Assembly: GCF_001975825.1 (NCBI RefSeq)
Contig: NZ_MTKN01000021.1
Location: 33,141 to 97,140, forward strand
Direction of reading: 5' to 3'
Source: [Flexibacter] sp. ATCC 35208
GTDB taxonomy: Bacteria; Bacteroidota; Bacteroidia; Chitinophagales; Chitinophagaceae
Length of the DNA stretch: 64,000 nt
Notes under the pieces: model-generated
What the model was told of the DNA's origin: nothing
Seen by the model: only the letters and a program-made list of their open reading frames with translations
Database searches by the model: none
Shown: piece by piece, positions 9,410 to 18,133 of the stretch
Layout: each line of letters begins with the position of its first letter
How positions within the stretch are numbered: the stretch's first letter is position 1
Translations under genes and position numbers: made by a program

Positions 9410-10018
9410 TTACGATAGTTGTTGTTTGTAGGCTTCAATCCTTTCAAATCCCTCACTGGAAACAAGTCCATAGAGAAAATGTTCCAATAAAATGCGTTGT
9501 ACTTTACTCATTTCATACAACCCGGGTGCGAATACATCTGGTTGAAAACAGAGCATGGCTGTAGCCAGGCGATATTGGGTGAGTACATCCACATCCAGGT
9601 CGGAGCGATAGAGTCCTTCCCGGATGCCTCTCTGCAGGTTTTCGCGGATGGTGCTTTGCAGGCTGGTATCTCTGTAAGAGAGGAAGGCCTGGTAGGCGGT
9701 GGAGTGATATCTTTGCAGGTCGAGGAGCACAAGTGGCTTCATGTTTCTGAACTGTTTGTCCAGCATTTCCATGACGAGGAAGAGCTCATCGATGGCATTG
9801 ACGGCCTGGGTTTGATTTGCTTTGCAGTCGGCGTCTACCGCGTGGAGGTAACGCATAATCGCATGGGTGACCAATTCGTCTTTGTCGGCGAAATGGGCAT
9901 AGAGGGTCTTTTTGGAGACACCCATTTTATGGGCAATGTCGTCCATGGTAATGGATCTGGTGCCACATTGGCTGAACAGATTGAAGGCAGTATCCAGAAT
10001 ACGTGATTGTATTTCCAT
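9410..10018 (-). CDS. TetR/AcrR family transcriptional regulator
   Basis: A 202-residue repressor with an N-terminal helix-turn-helix: ILDTAFNLFSQCGTRSITMDDIAHKMGVSKKTLYAHFADKDELV, residues about 7-50. The C-terminal ligand/dimerisation domain is variable, as usual. It is the first gene of the efflux operon, so it most likely represses its own operon until a pump substrate binds. A 30-bp interrupted palindrome 44 bp upstream (10062-10091) is the obvious operator candidate. Confidence 0.92.
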   Translation of the reverse strand: MEIQSRILDTAFNLFSQCGTRSITMDDIAHKMGVSKKTLYAHFADKDELVTHAIMRYLHAVDADCKANQTQAVNAIDELFLVMEMLDKQFRNMKPLVLLDLQRYHSTAYQAFLSYRDTSLQSTIRENLQRGIREGLYRSDLDVDVLTQYRLATAMLCFQPDVFAPGLYEMSKVQRILLEHFLYGLVSSEGFERIEAYKQQLS

Positions 10019-10061
10019 TGGATAGTGTATTTGGAGCCAGAATTAGGTTATCCTAAAACTA

Positions 10062-10091
10062 TGGAAACTTTTTAGACTTTGAAAGTTTCCA
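10062..10091. promoter_or_regulatory. Interrupted palindrome, candidate TetR operator
   Basis: TGGAAACTTT (10062-10071) and AAAGTTTCCA (10082-10091) form a perfect 10-bp inverted repeat with a 10-bp spacer. It lies between the divergent tetR and DUF502 genes. Size and placement fit a TetR-family operator. A smaller inverted pair, TTAGG/CCTAA (10043-10056), lies between it and tetR. Confidence 0.55.
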
Positions 10092-10151
10092 GAATGATTT
10101 TATTTAATGTAGATAAGTTGAAGTTAAAAAACACATTGCCTCATTATATAG

Positions 10152-10159
10152 TACCTTTG
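10152..10159 (+). promoter_or_regulatory. Candidate -7 promoter element (TACCTTTG)
   Basis: TACCTTTG matches the Bacteroidota -7 consensus exactly and lies 20 bp before the DUF502 start codon. The nearest TTG upstream is only 13 bp away, so the -33 box is not convincing. Confidence 0.45.
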
Positions 10160-10179
10160 CCCAGTTATTATAACAAATT

Positions 10180-10803
10180 ATGTCTCCAAAAACCCGTCTT
10201 AAAGTTTTGGCTTCGAAGATATTAAGGTATTTCTTCCAGGGTCTGCTGATCCTGGCACCTATCGGTGTGACCGCCTTTACTTTGTATTACCTGTTTGTAA
10301 CCATCGACAACATCTTCCCGAAGGACCTTATCTCTCAGGAGGCTCCTTTTAGCTACCTCCGGTTCAAGGGGGTGGGCTTTGCGTTGGTATTACTCCTGGT
10401 TGTGACAGTAGGTTACCTGAGTTCTTCTTTTATTCTGGGAAGGATCTTTGCCCTATTTGACGGCATCCTGGAAAAGACACCTTTCATCAAATATATTTAC
10501 TCATCTGTCAAAGACGTTTTCGACGCCTTTGTAGGGGAAAAGAAGAAGTTCGATCACCCTGTACTTGTCCAGATCTATGGTGTGGACGTATGGGAAATGG
10601 GCTTCATCACCCAGCCGGACGTAACCATCCTGGGCCTGGAAGGCTACATGGCGGTATACGTGCCACATGCTTACGCCATCACGGGTAAAGTATTCATGGT
10701 GCCTGCTGAAAAGGTAAAACCCCTTACGAATATTTCTGCAGGGGAAGCGATGAAGTTTGCCGTGAGTGGTGGGGTGACCTCCCTGGAACACCACCATAAA
10801 TAA
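10180..10803 (+). CDS. DUF502 family membrane protein
   Basis: A 207-residue inner-membrane protein of the DUF502 family, function unknown. It has two transmembrane segments (about residues 16-38, FFQGLLILAPIGVTAFTLYY, and 62-85, GVGFALVLLLVVTVGYLSSS). A conserved soluble region follows, with KTPFIKYIYSSVKDVFDAF and the later GYMAVYVPHAYAITGKVFMVP. It lies 2 bp before the following zinc-hydrolase gene, so the two are almost certainly co-transcribed. The promoter candidate is 20 bp upstream. Confidence 0.88.
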   Translation: MSPKTRLKVLASKILRYFFQGLLILAPIGVTAFTLYYLFVTIDNIFPKDLISQEAPFSYLRFKGVGFALVLLLVVTVGYLSSSFILGRIFALFDGILEKTPFIKYIYSSVKDVFDAFVGEKKKFDHPVLVQIYGVDVWEMGFITQPDVTILGLEGYMAVYVPHAYAITGKVFMVPAEKVKPLTNISAGEAMKFAVSGGVTSLEHHHK

Positions 10804-10805
10804 TC

Positions 10806-11750
10806 ATGTTTTTTAAAAGATTGTTTTCCATTGTTGTTTGCATCCTCCTCCCATTCAAAACTGTGGGCTGGGGATTTTTTGCCCATCAGCGGATCAATGA
10901 GCTGGCGGTATTCTCTCTGCCACCCGCTATGCTCGCACTCTACAAGCCGCAGCAGGCCTACCTGAAAGCGCATGCTACAGATGCTGATAAAAGAAGATAT
11001 ATCGTAGCTGCCGAAGGCCCCCGTCATTACATAGACATCGATCACTATGGCTCACCACCTTACGATTGGATACCCCGTAGCTGGCCGGCAGCCCTGCTAC
11101 AGTTTGGGGAAGATAGCCTGCTACAATATGGAATTGTACCCTGGTACATTCCGCTCATGATGGCGCGCCTATCCAAAGCCTTCCAGGAAAAAGATCCTGA
11201 CAAAATACTCCGGTTCAGCGCTGACCTGGGCCATTATGTGGCAGATGCACATGTGCCCCTGCATGCCTGTTCTAATCACAACGGACAGTTCACCGGGCAG
11301 GAAGGTATTCATGGTTTATGGGAATCCCGCATTCCCGAACTGCTGGCGGATGGCAGTTTCAACTACTGGTGTGGAAAGGCCGTTTATATCAGGGATGTTC
11401 CAACTTTTATATGGCAGGTAGTGAGTAGTAGTGCCGGCGCAGCAGACACCGTATTAAAACAGGAGAAAGCCCTGAGTCAACGTACGCCGCCAGACACAAA
11501 ATATGCTTATGAAAACAGGAAAGGAAAACTGGTACGTACTTACGCTACTTCCTATACGAAAGCGTATCAGCAATTGCTGGGCGATATGGTAGAACGGCGT
11601 ATGCGGGCAGCCATTCATGCAGTAGCCAGTTGCTGGTATACTGCCTGGGTCGATGCTGGCCAGCCACCACTTAATAATATTAACAAAAAACTGAAAGAGA
11701 ATACGCCCCTGCCAGACACAGGCAAAATGATCGGTCGTGTGGAGGAATAG
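10806..11750 (+). CDS. S1/P1 nuclease / zinc-dependent phospholipase C-like secreted protein
   Basis: A 314-residue secreted protein. The signal peptide MFFKRLFSIVVCILLPFKTVG is followed by WGFFAHQRINELAVF. In the S1/P1 nuclease and zinc phospholipase C fold the mature N-terminal Trp and the nearby His help bind the trinuclear zinc site, so cleavage before this Trp would fit. Further candidate zinc ligands are HYIDIDHYG and DLGHYVADAHVPLHACSNHNG, then HGLWES. Whether it cuts nucleic acid or phosphoester lipid cannot be told from sequence. It follows the DUF502 gene by 2 bp. Confidence 0.82.
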   Translation: MFFKRLFSIVVCILLPFKTVGWGFFAHQRINELAVFSLPPAMLALYKPQQAYLKAHATDADKRRYIVAAEGPRHYIDIDHYGSPPYDWIPRSWPAALLQFGEDSLLQYGIVPWYIPLMMARLSKAFQEKDPDKILRFSADLGHYVADAHVPLHACSNHNGQFTGQEGIHGLWESRIPELLADGSFNYWCGKAVYIRDVPTFIWQVVSSSAGAADTVLKQEKALSQRTPPDTKYAYENRKGKLVRTYATSYTKAYQQLLGDMVERRMRAAIHAVASCWYTAWVDAGQPPLNNINKKLKENTPLPDTGKMIGRVEE

Positions 11751-11830
11751 CTGGCACAAGCTTTGTGCAAAAGAGAAAACTGAGTACCCAAGGGCTTTTC
11801 AATTAATTTCGATTTTAAAAAAATATAAAT

Positions 11831-11838
11831 TATCTTTG
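11831..11838 (+). promoter_or_regulatory. Candidate -7 promoter element of serC (TATCTTTG)
   Basis: TATCTTTG matches TAnnTTTG and lies about 140 bp upstream of the serC start codon chosen here, within an AT-rich stretch. No clear TTG was seen at -33. Confidence 0.4.
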
Positions 11839-11980
11839 TTACTACTATCTTTTTAGCCTTATCCTACACAACATCAGCATCTGATTTGAAATGCCATTAT
11901 CTATTTTTTAATCCATTCCTCTGACAAAACCAAGAAGCAAAGTGGAACAAGCTAACAATTTATTTAATTTAGATCGACCT

Positions 11981-13051
11981 ATGAAGGTGCACAATTTTAA
12001 CGCGGGACCTTCCGTATTACCAAATGAGGTTCTGTATAAGGCTAGTAAGGCTTTGATTGACTTTGAGGGGTCAGGAATGTCCATATTGGAAATAGGGCAC
12101 AGGACTCCACTGTTTCAGGCTGTAATTGATGAGGCACGTAATCTCGTACGCGAACTGATGCAACTGGAAGATGATTTCGAAGTACTCTACCTTCATGGTG
12201 GTGCTACGCAGCAATTCCTGCAGGTTCCGATGAACTTACTTGAAAATGATGGAACGGCATCTTACATAGATACCGGTGTATGGAGCAATAAGGCGATTAA
12301 AGAAGCAAAGCAGTTTGGTTTCGTAGACGTAGCTGGTAGTTCAAAAGAAAGTAACTACAATTACATCCCCAAACAATTTAATGTTTCCGCCAAATCAACT
12401 TACCTGCATATCACAACCAACAATACCATCTATGGTACACAATGGCAGAACATTCCAACCGTAGATGTACCCCTGATTGGTGATATGAGCAGTGATATCC
12501 TGAGCAGACAAATGGACTTCAACAAGTTCTCGCTCATCTATGCCGGTGTACAGAAAAACATGGGCGCTGCTGGCGTTACTATGGTAGCTGTACGCAAAAG
12601 TATTCTTGGCAAGGTAACCCGCAAGATTCCAACAATATTGGATTATCGTAATCACATTGAGAATGGATCAATGTTGAATACCCCTCCCGTATTTTCAATT
12701 TACATTTCCATGCTCACGCTACGCTGGTTGAGAGACCAGGGCGGTGCTGCAGGAATTGAAAAATTAAATGAGAAGAAAGCAGCGTTCCTGTATGATGAAA
12801 TCGATCACAACCCGTTATTCCGTGGTACTGTGGCGAAGGAAGACCGTAGCCGCATGAACGTTTGCTTTATCATGGATAAACCTGAACTGGAAGATGAGTT
12901 CCTGAAATTTACAAAGAAGGAAGACATTGTAGGTATCAAGGGGCATCGCAGTGTAGGTGGTTTCCGTGCTTCTCTTTACAATGCATTGCCATATGAAAGT
13001 GTGGAAGTACTGGTAGAGGCAATGAAATATTTTAGCCTGAAGAAAGCATAA
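11981..13051 (+). CDS. serC: 3-phosphoserine aminotransferase
   Basis: PLP-dependent aminotransferase of serine biosynthesis that converts 3-phosphohydroxypyruvate and glutamate to phosphoserine; it can also serve pyridoxine synthesis. The protein starts MKVHNFNAGPSVLP, the normal SerC N-terminus; the open frame extends 13 codons further up to a GTG (11942), which I reject. Motifs are LHGGATQQF, DMSSDILSR, and IYAGVQKNMGAAGV with the PLP Lys. The C-terminal SVGGFRASLYNALP is the substrate-phosphate region. Length is 356 residues, normal for the family. A strong terminator follows the stop. Confidence 0.96.
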   Translation: MKVHNFNAGPSVLPNEVLYKASKALIDFEGSGMSILEIGHRTPLFQAVIDEARNLVRELMQLEDDFEVLYLHGGATQQFLQVPMNLLENDGTASYIDTGVWSNKAIKEAKQFGFVDVAGSSKESNYNYIPKQFNVSAKSTYLHITTNNTIYGTQWQNIPTVDVPLIGDMSSDILSRQMDFNKFSLIYAGVQKNMGAAGVTMVAVRKSILGKVTRKIPTILDYRNHIENGSMLNTPPVFSIYISMLTLRWLRDQGGAAGIEKLNEKKAAFLYDEIDHNPLFRGTVAKEDRSRMNVCFIMDKPELEDEFLKFTKKEDIVGIKGHRSVGGFRASLYNALPYESVEVLVEAMKYFSLKKA

Positions 13052-13064
13052 TCTTACTTACTAT

Positions 13065-13107
13065 AAAAGCAAAAAGCTCCCACCGCAGGTGGGAGCTTTT
13101 TGCTTTT
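13065..13107 (+). terminator. Strong intrinsic terminator after serC
   Basis: A 20-bp perfect stem (13065-13084 with 13088-13107) and a 3-base loop (GCA). The stem contains CTCCCACC/GGTGGGAG and ends in TTTTTGCTTTT. Its A-run/T-run symmetry means it could act in both directions. Confidence 0.93.
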
Positions 13108-13216
13108 GGGCCAACCCCTGCGGCAGTCATTTTTAATGCAAACACCATTGTGGCCTTGTATTTGCTCATCTGCCTATTTGCAGTTACATTTACCTGACTA
13201 ACAATTACCTTTCAAT

Positions 13217-14458
13217 ATGGCAATCATCAGACCGTTCAAAGGATTAAGACCCACACCGGCACTGGCTGAGAAAGTTGCAGCCAGACCATACGATGTTTTA
13301 AGCGCTCCAGAAGCTAAATTAGAAGCAGCCGGCAACCCCTACTCTTTTTACCACGTTTCAAAATCAGAAATCGACCTGCCAGATGGTACCGACGTGTATA
13401 GCCAGTCTGTATACGATAAAGCCGCAGAAAATTTGCAACGATTTATCAAAGATGGGACCCTCTTCCAGGACGACGCCCCCGCCTATTACATCTACCGCCT
13501 GATCATGAATGGCCGCAGCCAGACAGGTCTTGTTTGTATTTCGTCCATCTCCGATTACAATAGCGGGATTATCAAAAAGCACGAATTCACCCGTCCTGAC
13601 AAAGAGAAGGACAGGATCAACAATATCAAAACTACCAACGCACAAACAGGCAATGTATTCCTTGCCTACAATGATGTTCCTGCCATCAATTCTCTCATTG
13701 ATCAATGGACAGCGCATCATGCTCCTGCGTACGACTTCACAGCTGCCGACGGCATTCAGCACACCATCTGGGTGGTGGATGACAAAGCCACCAACGACGA
13801 GATCACTGCGCTCTTCGAAACCAAAGTACCATATACATATATCGCAGATGGGCATCATCGTGCCGCATCCGCCTCCCTGGTACAAAAGGAATTGGAAGAA
13901 CAACAACGCATTGGCCTCGATGATCCGGCCAATTATTTCCTGACCACCATCTTCCCCGCCAGCCAGCTGGTGATCCTTGATTACAACAGAGTGGTCAAAG
14001 ACCTGAATGGCCTGAGCAAAGAAGATCTGCTCTCCAAACTGGAATACGACTTTGTAATAGAACCCATCGGTCACCTGCCACAAGCCCCTTCTATGCTCCA
14101 TGAATTCAGTATGTACCTGGATGGCAGCTGGTATCGCCTGGTGGCACAGGATGGCACCTTTAGCTATGATCCCATTGGAATATTGGATGTCACCATCCTC
14201 TCCAACAACGTGCTGGATAAACTGCTCGGTATCAAAGACCAACGCACTGACAAACGTATCGACTTCGTAGGCGGTATCCGGGGATTACAGGAACTGGTGA
14301 AACGCGTAGATAGCGGAGAATACAAAGTCGCTTTTGCATTGTACCCGGTCACCATTCAACAATTATTTGACATTGCAGATAGTGGTAATGTGATGCCTCC
14401 TAAAAGTACCTGGTTCGAACCCAAATTAAGAGACGGACTCGTATCCCATGTGCTATAA
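13217..14458 (+). CDS. DUF1015 family protein
   Basis: A 413-residue protein of the DUF1015 family (SerC-kinase-like, function not established). It begins MAIIRPFKGLRPTPALAEKVAARPYDVLS and contains the family signatures KHEFTRPDKEKDRINNIKTT and YIADGHHRAASA, followed by FPASQLVILDYNRVVKDLNG. No signal peptide. In many Bacteroidota it lies beside serine-biosynthesis genes, as here 165 bp after serC, but the serC terminator separates the transcripts. A link to serine metabolism is inference from this neighbourhood. Confidence 0.88.
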   Translation: MAIIRPFKGLRPTPALAEKVAARPYDVLSAPEAKLEAAGNPYSFYHVSKSEIDLPDGTDVYSQSVYDKAAENLQRFIKDGTLFQDDAPAYYIYRLIMNGRSQTGLVCISSISDYNSGIIKKHEFTRPDKEKDRINNIKTTNAQTGNVFLAYNDVPAINSLIDQWTAHHAPAYDFTAADGIQHTIWVVDDKATNDEITALFETKVPYTYIADGHHRAASASLVQKELEEQQRIGLDDPANYFLTTIFPASQLVILDYNRVVKDLNGLSKEDLLSKLEYDFVIEPIGHLPQAPSMLHEFSMYLDGSWYRLVAQDGTFSYDPIGILDVTILSNNVLDKLLGIKDQRTDKRIDFVGGIRGLQELVKRVDSGEYKVAFALYPVTIQQLFDIADSGNVMPPKSTWFEPKLRDGLVSHVL

Positions 14459-14509
14459 GCAGGTTTGGCATATTTTTTACCTATTTTTACATCAAACGAA
14501 AGATCAAGG

Positions 14510-15589
14510 ATGTACATGAGGGCTTCTTTATTGAAAATAGCTATATGTATTGGCTTCTTTTGCGCGACCGTACCGGTTTTCGCACAGGATGCCAACGAAT
14601 TATTTAACACCGCCACCGGCTTTCTCCGCAGCGGAGATTATTCCAATGCCATATTGGTACTGAACCAGGCCATTACCATGGATCCTGACAATACCCAATA
14701 TAAGAAGCAGCTGGGATTTGCCTATTTCCTTCAGGGCAATATGAGCAAAGCCAAAAGCACTATCGAACCACTACTGAGTAAAAAGGACGCTGATCCACAA
14801 CTCTACCAGATAGCCGGTAATATTTACCAGGCAAACCAGGAATGGAAAACAGCCCAGAAATTGTACGAAAAAGGCCTGAAGCGCTTCCCTGAAAGCGGCG
14901 AGCTGTATAATGACAACGGACAACTGCTGATGTTCCTGAAAGTGTATGAAGGTGGGATGGCCAACTGGCTGAAAGGGATTGAAAAAGATCCTACTTTCCC
15001 TGGCAACTACTACAATGCCTGCAGGGCGTATTCTTACGTAAAAGATCCTTCCTGGATCATCATTTACGGTGAGATCTTCGTCAACCTGGAGAGCTATACA
15101 GACCGTACCGCAGAGGTACGTACCATGCTGATAGATGCGTATAAAAAATTATACAACGATCCAACGCTCATGACCCAGGCCCTCGAGGATATGGAAAATG
15201 AGCGGAAGAGCAAAAAGCGCTCAGCCTCCGAATTTGCTGACAGCTATAAAGCCTCCATGGGCAAACAGACATCAGTAGTAATGACAGGTATTGACCCTGA
15301 GAGCCTGGTGATGGTAAGGACCCGTTTCCTGCTGGACTGGTTCAACTTCTCAGGTGTAAAGTTCCCCTACGCATTATTTGACTACCAGCGCAGCCTGCTG
15401 AAAGAAGGTTTATTCGACGCTTACACCCAGTGGATCTTTGGCCCAGTAAGCAACCAATCTGCTTTCAAAGCCTGGACAAATATGCATAAAGCTGAATACG
15501 ACGCGTTTTTACAATACCAGCGCAGCCATCCCCTGAAGGTGAGAGCTGATGAGTACTATAACGATAACCGTTTCTCATTGGCAAGATAA
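14510..15589 (+). CDS. Secreted tetratricopeptide-repeat protein
   Basis: About 359 residues. MYMRASLLKIAICIGFFCATVPVFAQ is a signal peptide ending AQ. The start is at 14510 or two codons later at 14516, where AAGGA lies 5 bp upstream; the long open frame from 14465 would spoil the signal. TPR-like helix pairs follow: LFNTATGFLRSGDYSNAILVLNQA, KKQLGFAYFLQGNMSKAKSTIEPL, QIAGNIYQANQEWKTAQKLYEKGL. A helical C-terminal domain without a recognised family completes it. It is probably periplasmic and may be a scaffold; the partner is unknown. Confidence 0.82.
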   Translation: MYMRASLLKIAICIGFFCATVPVFAQDANELFNTATGFLRSGDYSNAILVLNQAITMDPDNTQYKKQLGFAYFLQGNMSKAKSTIEPLLSKKDADPQLYQIAGNIYQANQEWKTAQKLYEKGLKRFPESGELYNDNGQLLMFLKVYEGGMANWLKGIEKDPTFPGNYYNACRAYSYVKDPSWIIIYGEIFVNLESYTDRTAEVRTMLIDAYKKLYNDPTLMTQALEDMENERKSKKRSASEFADSYKASMGKQTSVVMTGIDPESLVMVRTRFLLDWFNFSGVKFPYALFDYQRSLLKEGLFDAYTQWIFGPVSNQSAFKAWTNMHKAEYDAFLQYQRSHPLKVRADEYYNDNRFSLAR

Positions 15590-15615
15590 TGACTGAAGGA
15601 TGGTAAAGAGATCAA

Positions 15616-15643
15616 CCGGGGCTTGTGCCGACGCAAGCCCCGG
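15616..15643. terminator. GC-rich hairpin between TPR gene and paaN
   Basis: Perfect 10-bp inverted repeat CCGGGGCTTG (15616-15625) / CAAGCCCCGG (15634-15643) with an 8-base loop, 27 bp after the TPR-gene stop. No clear T-run follows, so it may be a weak terminator or a processed/REP-like hairpin. Confidence 0.45.
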
Positions 15644-15673
15644 CATGAAAAGCTAATTATTCAAATTCCACAT

Positions 15674-17332
15674 ATGCTTACCATCAAACACCAAAACACG
15701 ATTGACAAAGCCGTGAAGGCTAATCACGAGCGCGCATTCTACTCGCAATACCCTGAGCACCCCAAAGCTTATGGCGAGCAAGCCCCCGAAGAAGGCCAGA
15801 ATAGGTACAAAGCACAACTCAACACCCCTTTTTCACAACTTTTACAAACCGGTGAATCCGGGTGGGCCGGTGAGGAAGTATCTCCATACACCATGGAACC
15901 ACTTGGCATTACCTATCCCCTCTTCACTGCGGACGATCTTGTAGAAAAAGCTGTTGCCGCGGCTCCCCAATGGCGCAATACAACTGTGGACATCCGGGCT
16001 GATATCCTGGTAGAAACCCTGGAGCGTATACAGACGTATTTTTTTGACATCGCCTACGCTACCCAGCATACCACCGGGCAGAGCTTTATGATGAGCTTTC
16101 AGGCATCCGGACCACATGCAAATGACCGCGCACTGGAAGCAATTGCCATGGGCTACCATGAACTGAACCGCTACCCTGCCGAACAGTTGTGGGAAAAACC
16201 TATGGGTAAATTCGCCCTCCAACTCAAAAAGAATTTCAGGGCTATGCCCAAAGGGCCGGGGCTTGTAATCGGTTGCTCTACATTCCCGGTATGGAATTCG
16301 CTACCTGGAATATATGCAGACCTGGTAACAGGCAACCCTGTGATCGTGAAACCTCACCCCAGGGCCATTCTGCCTATCGCGATTGCGGTAAGTGCTATCC
16401 AACAGGTGTTGCAGGAGAAAGGCTTTAGCCCTAACCTGTGCCAGCTGGCCACCGATACCACCGCAGCGCCGATCACCAAAACTTTGTGCGAACATCCCGG
16501 TATTAAATTGATTGATTATACAGGGGGCAGCCAGTTTGGAAATTATGTAGAATCCCTGTCTGGTAAAACTGTTTTTACTGAAAAAGCGGGCGTCAACTCT
16601 GTGATCCTGGATAGCGTAGCTGATATAGATGCGGTGATGCAGAATCTGGCATTCTCCGTATCCCTGTACTCCGGACAGATGTGTACCGCGCCACAGAACT
16701 TCTTTATACCTGCGGGAGGCGTACAAACCCCTAACGGCACACTTTCTTTTGACGAAGTAGTAGAAAAATTCAAAAATGCGGTAACCGCCCTTGTCAGCAA
16801 TCCTAAAATGGGTGCCGGTACACTGGGTGCACTCCAGAACGATACGACCCTGCAGCGGGCACACAACGCCGGTAAACTGGGTGCGAAGGTGGTACTGGAA
16901 GGCCAGCCACTGGTAAATGAGGAGTTTGCACACGCCAGAGGCTTTACGCCAGCCATCCTGCAGGTGGCAAGCACCGACAAACACATTTTTGAACAGGAAT
17001 TATTTGGCCCGGTTTTGTTATTGGTAAAAACAAAAGATACGGACGAGTCTATTCAACTGGCCCGTCAGATGGCAGAACAACATGGGGCAATTACCTGTGC
17101 AGCATATGCTATAAACCCGGACACAAAGGAAAAGATCACGGAAGCGATGAACAGCGTATTCACCCCGGTTTCTTTCAATTTAACCGGCTTTATCTGGGTG
17201 AACCAACACGCAGCTTTCTCTGATTTTCATGTGACCGGAGGCAACCCTGCCGGAAATGCAAGCTTTACAAACCCGGAATTTATTCTCAGACGATTTGTCT
17301 GGGTGGGCAACCGGGAAATAGCTGGCAGCTGA
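15674..17332 (+). CDS. paaN: Phenylacetic acid degradation protein PaaN (aldehyde-dehydrogenase-like)
   Basis: An aldehyde dehydrogenase superfamily protein of 552 residues, matching the PaaN family of phenylacetate catabolism (NAD(P)-dependent oxidation of a ring-opened CoA-thioester aldehyde; the exact step is inferred from the family). Visible are the catalytic Cys in SGQMCTAPQNFF near residue 337, the Glu region VFTEKAGVNSVILDS, and the NAD-fold segment NPVIVKPHPRAILP. The start at 15674 (MLTIKHQNTIDKAVKANHERAFYSQYPEHP) matches the family; the longer frame from 15623 does not. No other paa gene is in the window. The YceI gene follows 19 bp downstream. Confidence 0.88.
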   Translation: MLTIKHQNTIDKAVKANHERAFYSQYPEHPKAYGEQAPEEGQNRYKAQLNTPFSQLLQTGESGWAGEEVSPYTMEPLGITYPLFTADDLVEKAVAAAPQWRNTTVDIRADILVETLERIQTYFFDIAYATQHTTGQSFMMSFQASGPHANDRALEAIAMGYHELNRYPAEQLWEKPMGKFALQLKKNFRAMPKGPGLVIGCSTFPVWNSLPGIYADLVTGNPVIVKPHPRAILPIAIAVSAIQQVLQEKGFSPNLCQLATDTTAAPITKTLCEHPGIKLIDYTGGSQFGNYVESLSGKTVFTEKAGVNSVILDSVADIDAVMQNLAFSVSLYSGQMCTAPQNFFIPAGGVQTPNGTLSFDEVVEKFKNAVTALVSNPKMGAGTLGALQNDTTLQRAHNAGKLGAKVVLEGQPLVNEEFAHARGFTPAILQVASTDKHIFEQELFGPVLLLVKTKDTDESIQLARQMAEQHGAITCAAYAINPDTKEKITEAMNSVFTPVSFNLTGFIWVNQHAAFSDFHVTGGNPAGNASFTNPEFILRRFVWVGNREIAGS

Positions 17333-17351
17333 GATGAGAATAATGTAGTTT

Positions 17352-18014
17352 ATGAAATATATAGTTCCAATCATTTTGCTGACGTTCATGGCAGCCTGTG
17401 AGCAGGCGCCAAAGGCCGACAAAGCAACGATACAAGATGCCCAGTCCGTAAAGGAAGGAGAAGGGAGGTCATATCATGTAGATACTACAGTAAGTGTGGT
17501 GCAATTTATCGGTACAAAGCCTACGGGTAAGCATACCGGCATTTTCAGACTGCTGGAAAGCAAATTGTACGTACAGGATACACTGGTTACCGGTGGTAGT
17601 ATTAAAATCAATATGAGTACACTGGAAGATAAAGATCTGGCACCTACTGATTCCATGCTGCAACATAAGCTGGAAGCAGAGCTGAAAGGACCTATGTTCT
17701 TTGATATTGAGAAATACCCGGTGGCAACTTTTGAGATTACAGGTGTGAGCAATTTTAAACCTTCTGTAGGGAATGAGGTATTGATGAAAGATGCGAACTA
17801 TACTGTGCAGGGAAATCTGACAATCAAGGATTCAACAAAGAACATTTCATTTCCCGCTTTTATTACAAGAGAAAAAGGTGTGATCAGGGCGGAAGCGAAT
17901 TTTAATATTGACAGAACACTGTGGGGCATGACATATAGAGCAGATAAGTCCATGCAGGATAAGTTGATTAATTCGCAGGTGAATATCCAGTTTAAACTCG
18001 TCGCGAAACAATAG
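17352..18014 (+). CDS. YceI-family lipoprotein
   Basis: A 220-residue lipoprotein: signal MKYIVPIILLTFMAAC with the lipid Cys at residue 16, then a short linker and a YceI lipocalin-like beta-barrel that binds polyprenoid or other amphiphilic molecules. Family features are YHVDTTVSVVQFIGTKPTGKHTGIF, the ATFEITGVSNF strand and the C-terminal GMTYRADKSMQDKLINSQVNIQFKLVA. It lies 19 bp after paaN and is probably co-transcribed with it, ending at the terminator 18019-18047. Confidence 0.9.
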   Translation: MKYIVPIILLTFMAACEQAPKADKATIQDAQSVKEGEGRSYHVDTTVSVVQFIGTKPTGKHTGIFRLLESKLYVQDTLVTGGSIKINMSTLEDKDLAPTDSMLQHKLEAELKGPMFFDIEKYPVATFEITGVSNFKPSVGNEVLMKDANYTVQGNLTIKDSTKNISFPAFITREKGVIRAEANFNIDRTLWGMTYRADKSMQDKLINSQVNIQFKLVAKQ

Positions 18015-18018
18015 AAAA

Positions 18019-18054
18019 GAGCGTGTATCAACAAAAGATACACGCTCCTTTAAT
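18019..18054 (+). terminator. Intrinsic terminator after YceI gene
   Basis: Perfect 11-bp stem GAGCGTGTATC (18019-18029) / GATACACGCTC (18037-18047), followed by CTTTAATTT. It lies between convergent genes and may also limit read-through from the opposite strand. Confidence 0.85.
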
Positions 18055-18133
18055 TTGGATACCTGATGGATCCAGGTTTCCATTTATGCAGCTCTAAGAA
18101 GTTTCATTTATTTTTAATTCATCCTATTTTAAT

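Noticed and set aside
9497..10006. Plus-strand frame of 169 codons across tetR
   Set aside because: Antisense of a clear TetR regulator with intact helix-turn-helix.
13364..14242. A 292-codon minus-strand frame opposite the DUF1015 gene
   Set aside because: The plus-strand protein has clear DUF1015 motifs; the antisense frame has no recognisable domain.
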